64,000 bases of DNA. It comes from Lentisphaeria bacterium. Its GTDB lineage: Bacteria > Verrucomicrobiota > Lentisphaeria > Victivallales > UBA1829. Below, one piece after another: positions 16,821 through 24,707 of this stretch. The stretch is from contig JAFTIQ010000009.1 of the NCBI GenBank assembly GCA_017456805.1, forward strand, positions 1 to 64,000, given 5' to 3'. The translations under genes were made by a program, and so were the position numbers. Positions within the stretch are counted from its first letter, which is position 1. The number at the start of each line of letters is the position of its first letter. Under the pieces are notes generated by a model. That model worked only from the letters and a program-made list of their open reading frames with translations, had not been told where the DNA came from and did not search any database.

Positions 16821-17576
16821 TCATTCGGGCAGATTCAGAAAACGCTTATCCAGAAGATATTCCGGTCTCACATCCGAAAGAGAACGCAGGATGTGGCTTC
16901 TGATATCCGGGATCCGCTGTTCCATCGTTTCCAGCAGATCTTTGAAATACGCTCTCATCCCGTTTTCTGAGAGATAATCCTTATACTCACATTCGCCGCG
17001 GACGGGCAGTTCCAACGATACAGCGGCCTCCGCCACAAGAGATTCCCGGGCATAAATCAAAGGACGGATCACCCGTAACGAACCATCTTCCGAAGGCACA
17101 TTCGGCCCCATGGTCGTGATCCCCTCCCCCCGGCTCAAACTGATCAGGAAAGAAACGATCACATCATCCATGTGCTGTCCGAGCACAAGTTTATTGCACC
17201 CGAGATTCCGCGCCAGAGTGTAAAGGCAGCCCCGTCTCATACGGGAACACAGGACACAAGGCGATGCCGGATTTCCTTTTTCTTTCAGGAGAGCCGGCAT
17301 ATCAAAAGGGAGAATATGGTGTTCAAATCCGAGACTTCTGCAATAATTTGCAGTTTCCCCGGCACAAAAACCGGAAAATCCCGGATCAAATGTGGCTGTT
17401 ATCAAAGAAAACGGGAAAGGACTTTTCGCCTTGATCGCAGACAATACGTTCAAAAGAACCAGGCTGTCCTTTCCTCCGCTTACACCGAGCAGCAGTTTGT
17501 CTCCGGGTTGAATCATCCGGTAATCCGCAGAGGCTTTTCCCGCCAGTCTGCGGAGCTGATCCAGAGCTTTATTCAT
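16821..17576 (-). CDS. ttcA: TtcA-like tRNA 2-thiocytidine biosynthesis ATPase
   Basis: 251 residues. The PP-loop SGGKDS is at 33-38. The C107-V-L-C110 pair followed by SRMRRG and a later cysteine in GECEYKDY match the three cysteines that hold the [4Fe-4S] cluster in TtcA. LGQHMDD and VIRPLIYARE are also family motifs. The enzyme thiolates cytidine 32 of tRNA. Its ATG overlaps the end of the dCMP deaminase gene by 8 bases (translational coupling), and it is the last gene of the parE operon. Other TtcA/TilS-family specificity cannot be excluded. Confidence 0.85.
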   Translation of the reverse strand: MNKALDQLRRLAGKASADYRMIQPGDKLLLGVSGGKDSLVLLNVLSAIKAKSPFPFSLITATFDPGFSGFCAGETANYCRSLGFEHHILPFDMPALLKEKGNPASPCVLCSRMRRGCLYTLARNLGCNKLVLGQHMDDVIVSFLISLSRGEGITTMGPNVPSEDGSLRVIRPLIYARESLVAEAAVSLELPVRGECEYKDYLSENGMRAYFKDLLETMEQRIPDIRSHILRSLSDVRPEYLLDKRFLNLPE

Positions 17577-18045
17577 TTTCGCCGGAAAGAGGCCGCAGGA
17601 TCACACCGGCTTCTTTGAGAATCGCAGCAGATGTGGTATCAATGGAATAACGTTCCCGGTAAACCACTTCTTTGATGCCGGCATTGATGATCATCTTTGC
17701 ACAAAGCAGACACGGACTGAAGGTTGTATAAAGAGTTGCATCCTTCACAGAAACCCCGTGATAGGCAGCGGAAACAATGGCATTTTCCTCTCCGTGACTG
17801 CAAAGACATTCGCCCAGATTGCTTCCGGAGGGGGCATTGGAGGAACATCTCGGACAACCGCCTTCATGACAGTTTTTCAACCCGCGGGGAGTTCCGTTGT
17901 AACCGGTGGAAATGATCCGTTTATCTTTTACGATCACAGCCGCGACGTGACGCCGGGAGCAATTGCTTCTGCGGGCGACCACATTTGCGATTTCCATAAA
18001 ATAGGTATCCCAATCCGGGCGTTCCATTTTCAGTTCCTCTGCCAT
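17569..18045 (-). CDS. dCMP deaminase (zinc-dependent deoxycytidylate deaminase family)
   Basis: 158 residues from the ATG at 18043-18045, with AGGAAA upstream; longer readings would overlap parC. The zinc site is visible as CSHGEENAI (the family usually has HAE, here HGE) and SPCLLCAKMI. DTYFMEIANVVARRSNCSRRHVAAVIV and STGYNGTPRG are typical of dCMP deaminases, which make dUMP for thymidylate synthesis. Two extra CxxC-like segments (CHEGGCPRC, CLC) could hold a second zinc. Placed between parC and ttcA in one operon. Confidence 0.88.
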   Translation of the reverse strand: MAEELKMERPDWDTYFMEIANVVARRSNCSRRHVAAVIVKDKRIISTGYNGTPRGLKNCHEGGCPRCSSNAPSGSNLGECLCSHGEENAIVSAAYHGVSVKDATLYTTFSPCLLCAKMIINAGIKEVVYRERYSIDTTSAAILKEAGVILRPLSGENE

Positions 18046-18061
18046 TTCAGTTTCCTTTCTC

Positions 18062-20491
18062 TCAGAATCCAAAATCCATCTGGGAAATACCCCAGTTATC
18101 ATCATCTTTTTCGGGAGATTCCGCTGACTTTTCTTCAGCCTTCTCTTCCGGAACAGGCTCTTCTGCAACAGGTTCCGCAACAGGTTTTTCCGCAGCTTTC
18201 TTCTTTGCAGGAACAGGTTTCTCCGTTTTTTCAACGGGTGTTTCTGCTTCTTCCGGTGTTTCTTCCGGCGGAACGGGAACCGGTTCCGGCTCCGGATCAG
18301 GCGGAACAGCGATCAATTCCGGATTTTCCGGTTCTTCTGTTCCATCCAGATATTTGACAAACGTGATCTTTGTCATTTTCCGCAGGAACAGCAATTGTCC
18401 GCCTGCCTTCGGAGAACGCAAAGGAGCTTTGGAAAGATCCACTTCCTGCGTCTGCCGTGCCTTGATCGGAGTATCAATCTTGCACTCATAAATCGCATTC
18501 GGACGGGGGGTAATCAGCTCCAAGCGGCATTTTTCCGGACATAAACGGTACTCTTTATCCCGGATAAACTGGCTGATACAGCTCCGTTTATAATAAACTT
18601 TTCCGGTCTTATTATCGGAATAAACAATCCCGAAAACCGTATTTTTATCATATTTCCGGAATTCATAAAGACGGTCAATGAACATTTTATCCGGGATTGC
18701 GATCACCTTGTAAGAGCCCTTCCGTTCCACACAAAGCAGGTGATCCACTTCATTGCAAACCACCACATCTTCGCTCTTGACAGAGGTTCCCACATAACAG
18801 TTTTTCCGATCCCAGCCGACACGGATGTTATTCAATGCAATTGCGCTGACATCGATCTTGTCAAAAGCAGCCTGCCGGATCTCAGTTTTGCGCGGGAAGA
18901 ATTGACCGTACTCATCGATCAATCGCTGCAAATATTTGATTGCATAAGCTTTCAGCCGTTTCAGATTCTTCTGAGCCTCATCCAGCTGTTTGGAGATCTC
19001 AGCCATATCCTTCTTGTTCTGATTGATGTCAAACAGAGAGATTCTGCGGATCGGGATCGCAAGGAGACGTTCGATTTCAACTTGCGGAATGATCCCCTGC
19101 TCCAACTGAGAGAAGCGCAAAGCGTCATCCGGATCACTCGGATGATCCAATCCCCGGTCACGGAGATTCTGAACCAATTGCTGAAGAAGCGGTTCCCATT
19201 CACTGCGGTATTTTTCCAATCCGGCGCGAACCTCTTTTTCAATTGCATCATAGGTCTTGCAGTTTTCGATCTTTTTATAGATCCGTTCTTCCACAAAGAT
19301 CTGAGCAAGTGTCCGAACCAGCAATTTGTCAAGGGATTTTCCGACTTCAATATTCAATTCATAGCGGAGATATTCCAGCAGTTTTTCCGTGTTCCGCTTG
19401 ACAACTTCCGTCACAGTCATGCGGGACGGACGGTTTTCTTTGATAACCATCAGGTTCAAGCTGACGGAAAGGGAGCAATCGGTGTACTGATAAAGAGCCT
19501 GAATCGCCCGCTGAGGATCATAGCCGCGCTGAGGAACAATTTCGATCCGGACTTCACTGGAGGTCAAGTCATGAATGGAAGCGATTTTGATTTTTCCTTT
19601 ATTCGCCGCTTTTTCGATGGAATCCATGAGTTTTCCGGTTGTGGTAAACGCGGGAATCTCTTTGATGATCAAGGTTCTTCCATCCAGCTCGATCTTGGCG
19701 CGGAGCGTGATTTTTCCATTTCCATCTTCATACTGGGAGGCATCCATGATCCCGCCCTGCAGGAAGTCGGGGAACAGTTGAAACTCTTCCTCTTTCAAGA
19801 CAGCGATCTGGGCATTGAGCAATTCCACAAAGTTGTGGGACATGATCTTGGTATTGGTTCCGACAGCGATCCCGTCAGAGCCCATCAGGAGCAGTGCGGG
19901 GATCTTGATCGGCAGGCGGACGGGTTCTTTATTTCTGCCGTCATAAGAATCGATCAGCTCCGTGATACCGTCATTGAACAGCACTTCCTTTCCGAGTTTG
20001 GAAAGCCGTGCTTCGATGTAACGTGCCGCAGCGGAGGGGTCACCGGTCACAATATTCCCATAGTTCCCCTGCTTTTCAATGAACAGTTCTTTATTTGCCA
20101 CGACCACGAGAGCATCGTAAATGGAAGCATCCCCGTGAGGATGATACTTCATGGTTTCGCCAACGATATTTGCGACTTTCTGGAATGTTCCGTCATCGAT
20201 TTTGTGCATGGTCCAGAGGATTCGGCGCTGCACGGGTTTCAAACCGTCATCCACATCCGGGATCGCGCGTTCCTTAATGACATAAGAAGCGTATTCGATG
20301 AAGTTTTCCCCCATCATTTTCCGGAGGAGTTCATTATTTCCTTTGACGGTTTCCGCCATAGCTGTGGTAGAATCATCTTCCTCTTCCACGATCAGAGCCT
20401 GAGCATTTTCTGTTTCCGGAGTCTCATTGACTTCTTCCGGAGAGATCTGTTCCTGCGGAATTTCTTTGGATTTTTTCTTTTTTTCAGCCAT
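18062..20491 (-). CDS. parC: DNA topoisomerase IV subunit A
   Basis: 809 residues. Residues 1-50 are an acidic/lysine-rich extension, then the conserved GyrA/ParC core begins (FIEYASYVIKERAIPDVDDG, KPVQRRIL, YHPHGDASIY). The catalytic tyrosine is Y158 in AARYIEARL. Beyond about 500 there is a shortened C-terminal domain without a gyrase box (no QRRGGKG-like motif), which points to topoisomerase IV rather than gyrase. The last 100 residues are a Pro/Glu/Lys-rich tail that looks disordered. The gene starts 2 bases after parE, as in many parE-parC operons. Role: chromosome decatenation. Confidence 0.88.
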   Translation of the reverse strand: MAEKKKKSKEIPQEQISPEEVNETPETENAQALIVEEEDDSTTAMAETVKGNNELLRKMMGENFIEYASYVIKERAIPDVDDGLKPVQRRILWTMHKIDDGTFQKVANIVGETMKYHPHGDASIYDALVVVANKELFIEKQGNYGNIVTGDPSAAARYIEARLSKLGKEVLFNDGITELIDSYDGRNKEPVRLPIKIPALLLMGSDGIAVGTNTKIMSHNFVELLNAQIAVLKEEEFQLFPDFLQGGIMDASQYEDGNGKITLRAKIELDGRTLIIKEIPAFTTTGKLMDSIEKAANKGKIKIASIHDLTSSEVRIEIVPQRGYDPQRAIQALYQYTDCSLSVSLNLMVIKENRPSRMTVTEVVKRNTEKLLEYLRYELNIEVGKSLDKLLVRTLAQIFVEERIYKKIENCKTYDAIEKEVRAGLEKYRSEWEPLLQQLVQNLRDRGLDHPSDPDDALRFSQLEQGIIPQVEIERLLAIPIRRISLFDINQNKKDMAEISKQLDEAQKNLKRLKAYAIKYLQRLIDEYGQFFPRKTEIRQAAFDKIDVSAIALNNIRVGWDRKNCYVGTSVKSEDVVVCNEVDHLLCVERKGSYKVIAIPDKMFIDRLYEFRKYDKNTVFGIVYSDNKTGKVYYKRSCISQFIRDKEYRLCPEKCRLELITPRPNAIYECKIDTPIKARQTQEVDLSKAPLRSPKAGGQLLFLRKMTKITFVKYLDGTEEPENPELIAVPPDPEPEPVPVPPEETPEEAETPVEKTEKPVPAKKKAAEKPVAEPVAEEPVPEEKAEEKSAESPEKDDDNWGISQMDFGF

Positions 20492-20493
20492 GA

Positions 20494-22341
20494 TTACACC
20501 AGATTATTGACAATGAAATCCCAGCGTTCGGGAGTATTGTCACCCATATAGAATTTCAGCATTTCGTGAATGCCTTTTGTATGATCGATCGTCACCTGTT
20601 CCAAACGGATATCTTTTCCGATGAACTGTCCGAACTCTTTGGGGGAGATTTCCCCGAGCCCTTTGAATCGGGTGATTTCCGCTTTGCCAAGCTCTTTTGC
20701 CCGCTGATCCCGTTCCTCTTCGGAGTAGCAATAGTAAGTCACTTTCTTGTTACGGACACGGAAAAGCGGTGTTTCCAGAATATAAAGATGTCCGGTAAGG
20801 ACCAATGATTCAAAGTAGGTCAGGAAGAATGTCAAAAGCAGGTTGCGGATATGCAAGCCGTCGACGTCAGCATCGGTTGCGATCACCACTTTATTATAGC
20901 GGAGATTTTCAATACTGTCTTCAATATCAAGTGTCCGCATGATATAATAAAGTTCTTCCACTGTATAGACTTTTTCTATTTTTTCGCCGAAACAGTTGAA
21001 GACTTTTCCCCGGAGGGCATACACGGCCTGAGTATTGGCATCGCGGCTCTGATTGAGAGAACCGCCTGCAGAATCCCCTTCTGTCAGGAAGATCATCGTA
21101 TCATCGCCGAACTTGGAGCGGTCACCGAAATGATATTTGCAATCTTTGAGTTTGCTGTTCCGCATACTCATGCGTTTTTCAAACTCTTTTCCTTTTTTCC
21201 GGACAGCCTGAATTTCTTTCCGGACTTCCTGGTTCCGTTTGATTTTTTCGAAAAGCAGATCAGCTTCTTCCAGATTCCGGTGGAGATAATCTTCCACAGC
21301 CTGTTTGACGGTGGAAACGACCCAGCCTTTGATATCGGTGTTCCCGAGCTTGTTCTTGGTCTGAGATTCAAAGACAGGATCCTGAATCTTGATTGCGATG
21401 GAACCGACGATCCCATCGCGCAAATCGCGGGCATCATAATCTTTTCCGGAGAACTCGTTCACCGCGCGGAGCAATCCTTCTTTGAAGGCCGAAAGATGGG
21501 TCCCGCCGTCATTGGTATATTGCCCGTTGACAAATGAGTAGTATTTTTCAGTGGTATCGTTGGTATGAGTAAAGGAAAATTCCAGGGTTTTATCTTTATA
21601 ATGCACCACATTGTAAAGACTTTCCCCGCCGATTTCCGCATTGATCAGATCGCACAATCCGTTTTTGGAATAGTAACGGGTATTCCCGTTCAAATACAGC
21701 GAAAGGCCGCTGTTCAGATAAGCATACATCCAGAGACGCCGTTCCACAAATTCCTGCTTGATCACATATTTCGGGAAAAGGGCGGTGTCCGGAATAAATT
21801 CAATGGAGGTTCCATTCCGTTCTTCAGTTGTACCGTCAGATTCTTTTACCAGCACACCGTTGCGGAACTCCGCGGATTTGAATTTTCCGTCGCGGACAGA
21901 AGTTGCCCGGAAAAATTCCGAAAGAGCGTTGACAGCTTTGGTACCGACTCCGTTCAAACCGACGGAAAATTGGAAGACATCGCTGTTGTATTTTGCACCG
22001 GTATTGATTTTGGAGACGCAATCCACCAGTTTTTCCAGCGGGATCCCGCGGCCATAATCCCGGACTTTGATCAGGTTTTCATGAATGGAGACATCGATTC
22101 TCCGCCCGCAGCCCATAATGAATTCATCCACACTGTTGTCGATGACTTCTTTGATCAGCACATAAACTCCGTCGTCGGGATGGGATCCATCACCCATTCT
22201 CCCGATGTACATTCCGGGACGGTGCCGGATATGTTCCAGAGAACTGAGGGTTTTAATGGTATCGGCATCGTACGCTTTGGAAGCGGCAGCCGCACCGGTC
22301 ACCTCAATATCGTTCATCTCTGTTTCTGAATCTGACGCCAT
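20494..22341 (-). CDS. parE: DNA topoisomerase IV subunit B
   Basis: 615 residues, ATG preceded by GAAGGA. The GHKL ATPase motifs are clear: EVIDNSVDEF, RDYGRGIPLEKL, and GLNGVGTKAVNAL. The Toprim domain has LTEGDSAGGSLNQ and DADVDGLHIRNLL, followed by RFKGLGEISPKEF. No large insertion is present in the Toprim domain, and length fits ParE. First gene of the operon parE-parC-dCMP deaminase-ttcA. Confidence 0.92.
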   Translation of the reverse strand: MASDSETEMNDIEVTGAAAASKAYDADTIKTLSSLEHIRHRPGMYIGRMGDGSHPDDGVYVLIKEVIDNSVDEFIMGCGRRIDVSIHENLIKVRDYGRGIPLEKLVDCVSKINTGAKYNSDVFQFSVGLNGVGTKAVNALSEFFRATSVRDGKFKSAEFRNGVLVKESDGTTEERNGTSIEFIPDTALFPKYVIKQEFVERRLWMYAYLNSGLSLYLNGNTRYYSKNGLCDLINAEIGGESLYNVVHYKDKTLEFSFTHTNDTTEKYYSFVNGQYTNDGGTHLSAFKEGLLRAVNEFSGKDYDARDLRDGIVGSIAIKIQDPVFESQTKNKLGNTDIKGWVVSTVKQAVEDYLHRNLEEADLLFEKIKRNQEVRKEIQAVRKKGKEFEKRMSMRNSKLKDCKYHFGDRSKFGDDTMIFLTEGDSAGGSLNQSRDANTQAVYALRGKVFNCFGEKIEKVYTVEELYYIMRTLDIEDSIENLRYNKVVIATDADVDGLHIRNLLLTFFLTYFESLVLTGHLYILETPLFRVRNKKVTYYCYSEEERDQRAKELGKAEITRFKGLGEISPKEFGQFIGKDIRLEQVTIDHTKGIHEMLKFYMGDNTPERWDFIVNNLV

Positions 22342-22381
22342 ATCTGATATCCTTCGTAAAAATCTATTATTTCATCAGGTG

Positions 22382-22410
22382 AATATAGCACAAAAACAGG
22401 AAAATATCAA
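22382..22410 (-). promoter_or_regulatory. Promoter of the parE operon
   Basis: On the minus strand TTGATA (22410-22405), 17-base spacer, TATATT (22387-22382); predicted start about 35 bases before the parE ATG. Confidence 0.7.
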
Positions 22411-22451
22411 GTCAAAAATCTTAAAAAAGCAAAAAAAGTGAATATAAACCC

Positions 22452-22474
22452 GATTTCAAAAAATCTTTGAAATC
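22452..22474. repeat. Perfect inverted repeat upstream of the parE promoter
   Basis: GATTTCAAA, five bases, TTTGAAATC. It lies 42 bases upstream of the parE -35 box, in the 356-base gap between parE and the 22698 gene. It has no T-run, so it looks more like an operator or structural element than a terminator. Apart from this repeat and the two promoters I see nothing else in the gap. Confidence 0.6.
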
Positions 22475-22635
22475 ACATCTGCGCAGAAATGGAACTTTTT
22501 TCGTTGCCGCATGTTTATATTTTCGGATGAGATAATTGCGAAAAAGTCAATCAGAAAGAAATTGAAAAGAAAACGTTGATGAGAGGAAAGATCCTTGTTT
22601 TTTCACTTTTTGATCAACTTTCAGGGGTTGCTGCC

Positions 22636-22663
22636 TTGCAAAATCAGAGAATTGTGTTATGTT
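22636..22663 (+). promoter_or_regulatory. Promoter of the 22698 gene
   Basis: TTGCAA at 22636-22641, 16-base spacer, TATGTT at 22658-22663; the predicted start is about 28 bases before the ATG. Confidence 0.5.
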
Positions 22664-22697
22664 ACCGGAATAATGAACAACAAGAACGGAGCGGAAA

Positions 22698-23315
22698 ATG
22701 AAAGAATCTATCGGAATTATTCTCGGCCTCATCCTCGTGGTCGCAATCCCTGTTGTGATCCTGGGGCTGCTTTCTAAAGATGAACAAAAAGCGAGAATTA
22801 CACCTGCCCAGGTCTGGTCCTGGAAAGAGGCTGAATTCGCAGATGAAAAACTGAATAAGATTTTCAAAGATCTGGAGGTCTCTGCTATCGATGGATTTCT
22901 GTTCCGGAAAGATTCCCAGACTCCTATGTATTTCCCCATTTATGCTATGAAAAGCCCCAAAGGGAAAGATGCTGTCAGAGCTTATTTCAAGGATACAAAA
23001 GATCCCAATATGGAATATCTTTTCCGGGAAGTTTCCGCACTGAAACTCCTGGGGAAAGATGTGGATAAATTCCTTATCGCTGCAAAAGAAAAAGGGAAAT
23101 ATGTCCTTTACATCTGTGATGATTTCCTTGTCATATCCTTTGAAGTAACCTCAACCAATAAGATCCTTGATGAAATGCAGATGATCCATTTCCTGCACAG
23201 ATATTTCAAGAAAAGAGAGAAATCAGAACAGCCTGCGGCAACTCCCTCCGGGACACCGCCGCCCCCGAAACCGGAGGCAGCTCCGGCACCAAAAACGCCA
23301 GCTCCGGCAAAATAA
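22698..23315 (+). CDS. Membrane-anchored hypothetical protein with proline-rich tail
   Basis: 205 residues, with an N-terminal membrane helix (IGIILGLILVVAIPVVILGLL, about 5-25) and no cleavage site evident, so the rest probably faces the periplasm. The middle (30-165) is a compact alpha/beta region I do not recognise. Residues 170-205 are Pro/Ala/Lys-rich. Expressed alone from its own promoter and closed by a terminator at 23324. No functional assignment is supported. Confidence 0.7.
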   Translation: MKESIGIILGLILVVAIPVVILGLLSKDEQKARITPAQVWSWKEAEFADEKLNKIFKDLEVSAIDGFLFRKDSQTPMYFPIYAMKSPKGKDAVRAYFKDTKDPNMEYLFREVSALKLLGKDVDKFLIAAKEKGKYVLYICDDFLVISFEVTSTNKILDEMQMIHFLHRYFKKREKSEQPAATPSGTPPPPKPEAAPAPKTPAPAK

Positions 23316-23323
23316 TATTTTCC

Positions 23324-23353
23324 AGAACCGTGTAAAAAACGGTTCTTTTTTTT
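23324..23353 (+). terminator. Intrinsic terminator after the 22698 gene
   Basis: AGAACCGT and ACGGTTCT form an 8-bp stem with a 7-base loop, followed by eight T. Confidence 0.9.
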
Positions 23354-23418
23354 GCCCCGGCATCCGACACTCACACAATCTTTTTTCATTATTTTTCCGG
23401 TTTCATTGATATCAATGC

Positions 23419-23447
23419 TTGACATTCTGAAAAGATGGATATATATT
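23419..23447 (+). promoter_or_regulatory. Promoter of the second GntR-LacI regulator
   Basis: TTGACA at 23419-23424, 17-base spacer, TATATT at 23442-23447. An inverted repeat CAACATA/TATATTG (23452-23478) follows the predicted start and could serve autoregulation. Confidence 0.72.
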
Positions 23448-23492
23448 AACCCAACATATAGCATACATTAGTATATTGAACAGGGAAAAAAA

Positions 23493-24587
23493 ATGAAGCG
23501 GGATGAAATTTATAAAAGTATCCGGCAGGAAATCATTTCCGGTGTGAAGAAGGAGGGAGAAAAACTTCTGACCGAGCTGGAATATTCTGCACTTTTTCAC
23601 GTTTCCAGAGATACCATCCGCGATGCATTCAAGCTGCTGGAAAAAGATGGTTTGATCGAACGGATCAAAGCCAAAGGGACCTTCGTAAAAATCCCGAAAA
23701 TCAGTTCACAGGATCGTAATATTTCCTATCTGGTTCCCTGCTATTCCTATCTCCGGAAAAGCGGGATCCACAACATGAATCTGATGTTTGAACTGATTGC
23801 CCAGGCTGCCATTGCCGGATGGCGCATCACACCGGTTATTTATTCCCAGACGAATGATCCCGCCGATATCTGGTGGGAAAATCTTGCACATTTCCACTCC
23901 GAAAGCAGGATCATCGTAAACCACAGCTGGTTCAAACCCTATTTTGAAACACTTACCTCGATCGGGGCAAAAATCGCCTATCTTGATAACGATTGCAAAT
24001 TGGAGAAAGAGCTGGAAAAACACACCTGCAACTGGATCAACTTTATTGAACAGGACCGGGTCGCCGCATGGAAAGCCTTTTCTTATCTCCGGCAGCAGGG
24101 ATGCCGGAAAATTGCCATCTTCATGCCGAATATCAACCATCCTTACAATACCATCGCTGATGAATACCGGATCTTTGCGCAGGCGACCGGACAGGAAGAA
24201 CTGCTCTTTCCGGCTTCTAAAATAACAGAAAACGATTTCAACAGCTGTAAAATGGAAACCATTATCAGCGAGGCTTACCGGAAATATCATTTCGATGGAA
24301 TTCTCTGTCATTGCAATGAATTATACATTCCCATGCAGAACAATATCCGGACAGCCCTCGGACTGCCGCCGGATTTCCCGATGGTTGCGATTCCATCCTG
24401 GGTCGATCATGTCTACGATGCCCCGAACGCACCGGTGCCGGTTGTTCATTATCCGCTGGAAAAAATGGCAAAAGATATGATTTACCACTTGACATCCGGA
24501 CAGTACATCAAGCTGAAACTTTTTTATGAGCCGACTCTCCGGATCAGCGGAGAAGAGATCCCTGTAATAAAAAATTATAACATATAA
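23493..24587 (+). CDS. GntR-headed transcriptional regulator with LacI-type sensor domain
   Basis: 364 residues; ATG preceded by AGGGA. Residues 1-66 form a GntR winged helix (EIYKSIRQEIISG, LLTELEYSALFHVSRDTIRDAFKLLE truncated here as LFHVSRDTIRDAF, then GLIERIKAKGTFV). From about 75 the chain resembles a LacI-type ligand-binding domain (NISYLVPCY, RVAAWKAFSYLRQQGCRKIAIFMP, HFDGILCHCNE, MVAIPSW), less conserved than in the regulator at 15726. It sits directly upstream of the tandem DUF4838 genes and probably controls them (inference from position). Confidence 0.85.
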   Translation: MKRDEIYKSIRQEIISGVKKEGEKLLTELEYSALFHVSRDTIRDAFKLLEKDGLIERIKAKGTFVKIPKISSQDRNISYLVPCYSYLRKSGIHNMNLMFELIAQAAIAGWRITPVIYSQTNDPADIWWENLAHFHSESRIIVNHSWFKPYFETLTSIGAKIAYLDNDCKLEKELEKHTCNWINFIEQDRVAAWKAFSYLRQQGCRKIAIFMPNINHPYNTIADEYRIFAQATGQEELLFPASKITENDFNSCKMETIISEAYRKYHFDGILCHCNELYIPMQNNIRTALGLPPDFPMVAIPSWVDHVYDAPNAPVPVVHYPLEKMAKDMIYHLTSGQYIKLKLFYEPTLRISGEEIPVIKNYNI

Positions 24588-24707
24588 CATAAGGAACAAG
24601 GGAGGATATATTGATAAAAAACAACAGAAGAGTGCCCCTCACATCCCGGCAGTGATATTATCCTGAAAACAAGAAAAACAACTGATCCCGCAAGAAAGGA
24701 AATTTAT

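Noticed and set aside
18740..20551. Open plus-strand frame of 603 codons
   Set aside because: Antisense to parC, whose motifs are unmistakable; the translation has no family features.
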